From: JBKJZO01 sp046715235
GTDB taxonomy: Bacteria; Actinomycetota; Actinomycetes; BP-191
Reading direction: 5' to 3'
Assembly (NCBI GenBank): GCA_046715235.1
Contig: JBKJZO010000216.1
Location: 1 to 10,115 of the forward strand
Length of the DNA: 10,115 nucleotides
A program made the translations under genes and the position numbers. Numbering within the stretch: position 1 is the first letter of the stretch; each line of letters opens with the position of its first letter. Of the stretch, positions 5,618 to 10,115 are shown piece after piece. The notes below the pieces were generated by a model. That model saw only the letters and a list, made by a program, of their open reading frames with translations, was not told the origin of the DNA and searched no databases.

Positions 5618-6376
5618 GTGTCCGCCGTCACCCTGTGTACTGCCGCCGAGCGGCCCGATCTGGCGGGCGCTGCCCTCGCTCTCGACGAGCTGTGGCCCCG
5701 GTTCATGCTGCAGGATCCGTGCTCCGCACTGTTCGTCCGCAACCTGGACCAGTTCGTCGACTGGACGTTTTTCATCGTCGATCCGCTGCAGCCAGACATG
5801 CTTCTCGGCCGCGCTCTCACCGTCCCCGTGGCCTGGGACGTCAACACCGAGCTCCCTGATCGCGGCTGGGAAGCGGCCATCGAGTCCGCTGTCGAGTCGT
5901 CGCTTCGAGGCGAGACGCCGCGCACCTTCTGCGCGCTGGAGATAACCCTCGCCGAGTCGGCGAAGGGGAAAGGCTTGTCCAGTGAGTGTGTCGCCGGGCT
6001 TCGTGACATCGGGAGGCGGCGCGGGATGCCGGCCCTGTTCGTCCCGGTGCGCCCGACGATGAAAGCTCAGCGTCCCGACGAGGCGATGGCCGACTCCCTT
6101 GCGCGCCGGCGGCCGGACGGCGAGGTCGACGACCCCTGGCTCCGAGTTCACACCCGACTCGGCGGGGAGATCGTGAAGGTCGCGCCGTTCTCGATGTCGA
6201 TCGGTGGGACGTTCGAGCAGTGGCATGAATGGACCGGCGTCGACTTCTCGCTGGATCCGTCAGCGTCAGGCGCCGTTCCGGGGGGCCTCGTCCCTGTGAT
6301 GCTCAGGCATGCGGACCGGATCGGCGTCTACGTGGAGCCCAACGTCTGGGTTCGGCACCGACTCGTCGGGCGATAA
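5618..6376 (+). CDS. GNAT-like N-acetyltransferase, substrate unknown
   Basis: This 252-residue cytoplasmic protein looks like a divergent Gcn5-type acetyltransferase, which would move acetyl from acetyl-CoA to an amine. The acetyl-CoA loop is suggested by SAKGKGLSSECVAGLRDIG (114-132), a GxG/A-type turn followed by a helix. A C-terminal part with DPWLRVHTRLGGEIVKVAP (172-190), SMSIGGTFEQWHEWTG (192-207) and GVYVEPNVWVRH (236-247) matches a pattern I associate with a group of actinobacterial GNAT-like proteins. The start was set at GTG 5618 because TACTCT lies six bases upstream and the conserved part begins soon after; GTG 5600 is an alternative. The frame is open further upstream across copy 2, but that part is not protein-like. 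It is the only gene between repeat copies 2 and 3, so it may be mobile cargo. A toxin or antibiotic-modifying role is possible but not shown. Confidence 0.72.
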   Translation: MSAVTLCTAAERPDLAGAALALDELWPRFMLQDPCSALFVRNLDQFVDWTFFIVDPLQPDMLLGRALTVPVAWDVNTELPDRGWEAAIESAVESSLRGETPRTFCALEITLAESAKGKGLSSECVAGLRDIGRRRGMPALFVPVRPTMKAQRPDEAMADSLARRRPDGEVDDPWLRVHTRLGGEIVKVAPFSMSIGGTFEQWHEWTGVDFSLDPSASGAVPGGLVPVMLRHADRIGVYVEPNVWVRHRLVGR

Positions 6377-6390
6377 CCCTCCGACACCAC
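6377..6390 (+). repeat. Copy 3 of tRNA 3'-end repeat (partial)
   Basis: CCCTCCGACACCAC matches 5540-5553 in all 14 positions; its first 11 bases also match the tRNA acceptor end at 3901-3911. Like copy 2 it carries the discriminator A followed by CCA. It begins at the base after the acetyltransferase stop codon. A shared TCAGGTCG follows both copies at different distances (5575-5582 and 6398-6405). Confidence 0.5.
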
Positions 6391-6435
6391 TCGCCGCTCA
6401 GGTCGAACGCCCTAGCTGTCGATCTTCCTGTCTAT

Positions 6436-7194
6436 GTGGGGGGAAGCCAAACGGCGGATCGGCGTGCACTGGCCGGCGCAGCTGCTGGGCCTGGAGCGGT
6501 GCTCGCGGTTGTCGGCCTGATTCTCGATCGCGAGATGTCCGTACAGCACTTGTGGTGTCACCTGTCGACGGCGTCCTGCACGCGGATCGATGTCCTCTAC
6601 AACAGCGCCCAGGTCCTCGGCTACCTGGCACCGGCGCCGCTCGTTGTCGGAGTCGTGGGCCTCATACGCCGGGCGTGGGCGGCGTGGAGGTCCGGCCACC
6701 GTTGGAGGCCGCTGGCAGGCCTCGCCAGCGTCGTACTCCTGCTCGCCGGGGTGTGGGTGACACCCGGTCTATGGGACACGTACTCGGCTGAGCTCGATGC
6801 CAGGGCGCAGCGTCGTGGGCAGGTTGCACTCGCCGAGCTGACACTGCCGGCGGAGCTGAGCCGGCAACCGTACGAGGACTGCGTCCCCTCGCCGGATCTG
6901 ATCTGCGCGACGAGCTCCCTGCCGCCGGATGAGGTCGAGCCCCTGCTGCGCGCGCTGCTGAACGGCAAGCCCGACGCGGCGATCTGTCGCCTGCTGCCGA
7001 AGCCCCTCCTCGATGAACCGTGCCCGGTCGAGGCCAGCGTGGGCGGCCACCCCGCTCGGGCCTGGGCGTCCCACCATCTGCTGGTGGTCAGGAACGGACG
7101 TCCCCCCGCCGGCGCGACCCCTGTCCGCCCCGGCCACACCCGGCTGTTCACGCTGGGCAGCGAAGTACGGATCGCGCTGACGCCACGCCTGTGA
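6436..7194 (+). CDS. Membrane protein of unknown function with three predicted helices
   Basis: I do not recognise this 252-residue protein. Hydrophobic segments lie at about residues 11-30, 61-78 and 93-113. The basic loop RRAWAAWRSGHRWR between helices 2 and 3 and the basic N-terminus suggest the cytoplasmic side, so the loop holding Cys41 and Cys48 and the C-terminal 140 residues, with four cysteines, would be outside; paired disulfides are plausible there. The C-terminal part has SSLPPDEVEPLLRALLNG and ends RIALTPRL with no known motif seen. The start is uncertain: GTG 6436 keeps the whole first helix, while GTG 6499 or ATG 6535 would shorten or remove it. No Shine-Dalgarno is visible. 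The gene begins 46 bases after repeat copy 3 and is followed after 54 bases by the carbonic anhydrase. Confidence 0.6.
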   Translation: MGGSQTADRRALAGAAAGPGAVLAVVGLILDREMSVQHLWCHLSTASCTRIDVLYNSAQVLGYLAPAPLVVGVVGLIRRAWAAWRSGHRWRPLAGLASVVLLLAGVWVTPGLWDTYSAELDARAQRRGQVALAELTLPAELSRQPYEDCVPSPDLICATSSLPPDEVEPLLRALLNGKPDAAICRLLPKPLLDEPCPVEASVGGHPARAWASHHLLVVRNGRPPAGATPVRPGHTRLFTLGSEVRIALTPRL

Positions 7195-7248
7195 TGGTTG
7201 GAGTACGCGCGGCGACGCGCGGGCGCGCGATCGGGCAGACTGCCGTCC

Positions 7249-7740
7249 GTGTTCGATGACATCCTCGCCGCCAACCGCGCGTACGCCGATGTATTCCACC
7301 TGGCGGGCCTCAACCCGATCGCCGCCAGGGGCCTTGCTGTCGTCACCTGCATCGACTCGCGGATCGAGCCGCTCACGATGCTCGGGCTACAGCCCGGCGA
7401 CGCCAAGATTCTGCGCAACGCGGGCGCGCGGGTGACTGACGACGTCCTGCGCTCGCTCGTACTCGCGGTCAACCTCCTCGGCTGCGACCGGGTCTGCGTC
7501 GTCCAGCACACCCTCTGCAAGATGACCAGCGCCTCCAATGAGGAGCTGCGTACGACGATCGGCGAGCTCCGCGACGCGGACGCAGCGGGTTGGGACTTCC
7601 TGCCTATCGACGACCAGCAGCGCGTGTTGCGCGAGGACATCGCCCGCATCCGCGCCTGTTCGCTGCTGCCAGCCAAGCTCACGGTCGGCGGCTTTGTGTA
7701 CGACGTCGACACCGGTCGGCTCAACCTCGCGACTGCCTGA
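7249..7740 (+). CDS. Beta-class carbonic anhydrase, short Rv1284-like type
   Basis: This 163-residue enzyme should interconvert CO2 and bicarbonate in the cytoplasm using one zinc ion. The zinc ligands and catalytic dyad are visible: CIDSR (34-38) gives Cys34 with the Asp36-Arg38 pair, and HTLC (87-90) gives His87 and Cys90. RNAGARVTDDVLRSL (56-70) and GGFVYDVDTGRLN (147-159) are also typical. The length equals that of the short mycobacterial enzyme Rv1284 as I remember it. The residue after Cys90 is Lys where Gly is usual (HTLCK instead of HTDCG). I placed the start at the GTG at 7249, which gives the expected N-terminus VFDDILAANRAYA; CAGACT ends seven bases upstream and there is no Shine-Dalgarno, suggesting a leaderless mRNA. 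Confidence 0.9.
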   Translation: MFDDILAANRAYADVFHLAGLNPIAARGLAVVTCIDSRIEPLTMLGLQPGDAKILRNAGARVTDDVLRSLVLAVNLLGCDRVCVVQHTLCKMTSASNEELRTTIGELRDADAAGWDFLPIDDQQRVLREDIARIRACSLLPAKLTVGGFVYDVDTGRLNLATA

Positions 7741-7846
7741 GCCATCCGATACACCCGCCCGGCGTAACCCGATTGCTCCATTTGCCGTACACGGACCGGT
7801 GCCGGCCTCTACCCTGCATAACCACGACACCGGCGAACGGGGAGCC

Positions 7847-8491
7847 ATGCCAGGCACAGGTGTAGCGCGCGACATTCTCGAAGTGATCCCGGAACAGCAG
7901 GCAACCGATTTCGGTCCTAACGACGTTGCCCGGATCTCGGTGGAGCTGTCCGTGAAACGCGACGCGGCAGACCAGCTCTACGACATCTACCAGGCCGCAT
8001 TCGTGCCGCTCGCCACCCGCGCGGCGATCGACCACACGCTCCCCCGGCACGACTTCCAAGAGCTGCTCGACGAACCGACGGTCTACAAAGTGATCGGCTG
8101 GGACCACTCCGACCGCCCGGTCGGCCTGGTGACATTCACCGACCACCTGGAAACCGACCACATCGTCAGCGAACCGTTCTACGCCGAGCGCTTCCCCGCG
8201 GAGTACGCCACGGGACGGCTGTTCTACCTGGGTTTCCTGCTCGTGCGCCCCAACGCGCAACGCGGCGCCGTTCTCACACAGCTGTGCAACGTCGTGATGT
8301 CACACGTCAGCGAGGAGGGCGGGATCATCGCTTTCGACGTATGCAAGTTCAACGACGAGACGTTCAAGCTGGCCCAGATCTGCGCGCTGATCGCCAAGCG
8401 CAACCGGCGCGGGGCGTCCATCGAGACCGTCGACGTCCACTCGTTCTACGCCATCACGTTCCCGCCGGTCGAGCAGGCAACGGGCGGCTAG
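7847..8491 (+). CDS. GNAT-fold-like protein, function unknown
   Basis: The 214-residue product looks like a cytoplasmic acetyltransferase-fold protein, although the acetyl-CoA loop is not canonical. VGLVTFTDHLE (92-102) fits the central antiparallel strands, and RLFYLGFLLVRPNAQRGAVL (124-143) fits strand 4 and the pyrophosphate loop, with NAQRG in place of the usual QxxGxG/A. GGIIAFDVCKFND (158-170) and SIETVDVHSFYAITFPP (191-207) fit the last strands, including the frequent C-terminal tyrosine. The ATG at 7847 follows GGGGAG by only two bases, closer than ideal. TACCCT at 7810-7815 is a possible -10 box. The gene ends in TAG inside the palindrome CTAG, whose other strand supplies the stop of the convergent GGDEF-EAL gene, so the two overlap by four bases. 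Substrate and role are unknown. Confidence 0.7.
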   Translation: MPGTGVARDILEVIPEQQATDFGPNDVARISVELSVKRDAADQLYDIYQAAFVPLATRAAIDHTLPRHDFQELLDEPTVYKVIGWDHSDRPVGLVTFTDHLETDHIVSEPFYAERFPAEYATGRLFYLGFLLVRPNAQRGAVLTQLCNVVMSHVSEEGGIIAFDVCKFNDETFKLAQICALIAKRNRRGASIETVDVHSFYAITFPPVEQATGG

Positions 8492-10115
8492 GAAACGGCC
8501 GACACGACCGGTCGGGGCGCAAGGAAGGCAGCCGCTGCGTCGAAAGCCGGGAGTGGCTTTCCGTAGTGCCAGCCCTGCGCGGCCCTGCACCCCATCGCGC
8601 GCAGGCAATCACGCTGTACGACGGTCTCGACGCCTTCAGCGACGACGGACAGGTGCAGCGCATGCGCCATTGCGACGACGGCGCGCACGATCTCCTGGTC
8701 GTCGGAGTCCTCACCCAGCCCGGACACGAACGACCGGTCGATCTTCACGGTGCTCACAGGGAAACGCTTGAGGTAACCCAGCGACGAGTACCCGGTGCCG
8801 AAGTCGTCGACGTACAGGTGCACCCCGATGTCGCGCAGCTGCTGCAGCACGAGCAGGGCGGCCTCGGCGTCGTCCATGAGGACGCTCTCGGTGATCTCGA
8901 GACGCAACGCGTCGGGCGGTACGGCGTTGGCGATCAGTTCCGCCTTGACCATCGGAATGAGCTGCGGGTCGCGCAGCTGCCGAGCGGACACGTTGACCGA
9001 CATGTAGAGCTGGTCGTGCTCGAGCGCGAACTCACGTCGCCACACCGCGAGCTGACGAACCGCCTCGCAGAGGACCCATCGCCCAAGAGGCAGGATGAGA
9101 CCCGTCTCTTCAGCCACCGGGATGAACACGTCCGGCGGGACGCGCCGGCCGTCGATCTCCATGCGGGCAAGCGATTCGAAGCCGACGATACGTTCGGAGT
9201 CGAGGTCGACTATCGGCTGGTAGTGCAGAGAGAATCCATCGGTCTCGAGCGCGCGCCGCAGGCCCTGCTCAGTGGACAGGCGGCCGGCGACGGCCTCGTG
9301 CATCGACTCCTGGTAGATGACCCAGCGGTTACGGCCGGCCTCCTTCGCCCGGTACATCGCGATGTCGGCGTCGCGGAGCAACCGCTCTGCGGTGTAGCCG
9401 TCGGCGCTGGAGGCGACTGCGATGCCGATGCTCGGCGTGAGCACCATGTCGCCGACGCTGAGAGCGAAAGGCTGGGAGAACGCCGAAAACAGGCGGGCTG
9501 CGATCGATCGAACCTGATCGGGTCCGCAGTTGATGCGGCAGACGACAGCGAACTCGTCGCCGCCGGTACGCGCCACACAGTCCCGCTCGCGTACGACATC
9601 ACGCAGGCGCTCGCCCACCGCGACAAGCAATTCGTCACCCGCGCCGTGGCCCCAACTCTCGTTCAAGACTTTGAAGCGGTCGACGTCGAGAAGGAAGACC
9701 GTGACCGACTGATTGTTGACGAGAGCCTTCTGCAGGTCTTCGGCGGTGCGCTGCGAGAGCAAGGTGCGGTTGGGCAACCCGGTCAGGGCATCGTGTGTGG
9801 CCTGTTGCGCCAGAACCGCCTCGGACCGCGCGTGCTGATTCACGGCTCGGACCGACCGCTGCAGTACCGCGCCTACGAGCACTGAAGTAAGGGTCGCGAG
9901 CACGATCCGGTCGCGAATGCCGGACGGTGGATTCGCTAGGATGACGACCACCGGCGCGACCACCGCAGCGCCAATAGTGAACAGCCGACCCCTGACGAGC
10001 GGTCTCACCATTGCGGGCTGCGGCGCGGTGAGCATCACCATCGACGGGTGTAAGGCGGCGGCCGCCATCGCGCCGAAACCGATGAGAAATGGGCCGTCAC
10101 GGAGCAGCATTGGAG
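8488..10115 (-). CDS. Membrane GGDEF-EAL cyclic-di-GMP enzyme, N-terminus beyond window
   Basis: This protein can in principle make and break the second messenger c-di-GMP. Counting from the ATG at 10110, hydrophobic helices at about 8-28, 44-60 and 68-84 precede a GGDEF domain (about 100-265) with LDVDRFK (141-147) and RTGGDEF (181-187). The allosteric inhibition site RERD (174-177) lies five residues before GGDEF, as in regulated cyclases. The EAL domain (about 280-530) has ESL (312-314) instead of EAL, but the metal and catalytic residues are kept: Glu312, Asn373 (NVS), Glu405, DDFGTGYSS (435-443), Lys456 in VKID, and EGVE (492-495). Both activities are therefore plausible. The frame stays open to the window edge and HPSMVMLT suggests a larger multi-helix sensor region, so the gene is probably partial. 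Its stop overlaps the neighbouring plus-strand gene at CTAG. Confidence 0.93.
   Translation of the reverse strand, partial: PMLLRDGPFLIGFGAMAAAALHPSMVMLTAPQPAMVRPLVRGRLFTIGAAVVAPVVVILANPPSGIRDRIVLATLTSVLVGAVLQRSVRAVNQHARSEAVLAQQATHDALTGLPNRTLLSQRTAEDLQKALVNNQSVTVFLLDVDRFKVLNESWGHGAGDELLVAVGERLRDVVRERDCVARTGGDEFAVVCRINCGPDQVRSIAARLFSAFSQPFALSVGDMVLTPSIGIAVASSADGYTAERLLRDADIAMYRAKEAGRNRWVIYQESMHEAVAGRLSTEQGLRRALETDGFSLHYQPIVDLDSERIVGFESLARMEIDGRRVPPDVFIPVAEETGLILPLGRWVLCEAVRQLAVWRREFALEHDQLYMSVNVSARQLRDPQLIPMVKAELIANAVPPDALRLEITESVLMDDAEAALLVLQQLRDIGVHLYVDDFGTGYSSLGYLKRFPVSTVKIDRSFVSGLGEDSDDQEIVRAVVAMAHALHLSVVAEGVETVVQRDCLRAMGCRAAQGWHYGKPLPAFDAAAAFLAPRPVVSAVS

Larger units (their letters stand above)
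5540..6390. mobile_element. Possible single-gene cassette between repeat copies 2 and 3 (module 2)
   Basis: Copies 2 and 3 share 14 exact bases at a distance of 837 bp and enclose one acetyltransferase-like gene with its own promoter-like sequence. The TAA stop of that gene directly abuts copy 3. This compact layout resembles a cassette. The short length of the repeat makes chance or an old degraded site possible, so the call is cautious. Confidence 0.35.

Noticed and set aside
7742..7755. CCATCCGATACACC after the carbonic anhydrase as a fourth copy of the tRNA-tail repeat
   Set aside because: It has several mismatches to CCCTCCGACACCAC and no extended similarity, so it is best explained by chance.
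6621..7781. Minus-strand open frame of 386 codons opposite the membrane protein and carbonic anhydrase
   Set aside because: It has Ser/Arg-rich shadow composition and lies antisense to an obvious carbonic anhydrase.
8284..9885. Long plus-strand open frame of 533 codons
   Set aside because: It lies opposite the GGDEF-EAL gene, is rich in Arg, His, Glu and Asp, and shows no domain. The minus-strand frame has unmistakable catalytic motifs.
1..10115. CRISPR array, rRNA genes or a complete insertion sequence
   Set aside because: No regularly spaced repeats, no rRNA sequence and no paired terminal inverted repeats with an intact transposase were seen.

Overview
The window is GC-rich, uses many GTG starts and carries an F420-type luciferase-like oxidoreductase, a short Rv1284-like beta-carbonic anhydrase and a membrane GGDEF-EAL protein. 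This points to a high-GC actinomycete, perhaps Nocardioidaceae or a relative; the family-level guess is inference.

Left part (1-3711, minus strand): reading leftward there is an M20-family metallohydrolase, the relic of an IS3-type transposase, a DHFR/RibD-like reductase, an F420-type luciferase-fold oxidoreductase and the first 155 residues of undecaprenyl-diphosphatase UppP. UppP overlaps the oxidoreductase by an ATGA and runs off the window. The three complete minus-strand genes have Shine-Dalgarno sequences. The reductase and the IS relic sit between the M20 and oxidoreductase genes and may be later arrivals.

Middle (3764-6390, plus strand): a complete tRNA-Leu(GAG) gene begins a segment in which the tRNA 3' end recurs. 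A 22-bp exact copy lies 1639 bp downstream and a shorter copy, 14 bp shared with the second one, lies 837 bp further on. Between copies 1 and 2 are a cysteine-rich lipoprotein of unknown function and a fragment of a second frame. Between copies 2 and 3 is one acetyltransferase-like gene whose stop codon touches copy 3. This looks like two small integrated modules in tandem at a tRNA attachment site. No integrase is visible in the window.

Right part (6391-10115): a three-helix membrane protein of unknown function, the beta-carbonic anhydrase and a GNAT-like protein lie on the plus strand. The last of these meets the minus-strand GGDEF-EAL c-di-GMP enzyme tail to tail at a shared CTAG. The GGDEF-EAL protein is cut at its N-terminus by the window edge. 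Several plus-strand genes lack a Shine-Dalgarno sequence and have a -10-like hexamer 6-7 bases before a GTG, which suggests leaderless transcripts.

Functionally, the left part combines cell-envelope lipid recycling with general metabolism, the right part holds c-di-GMP signalling and CO2/bicarbonate chemistry, and the middle is an accessory insertion zone.
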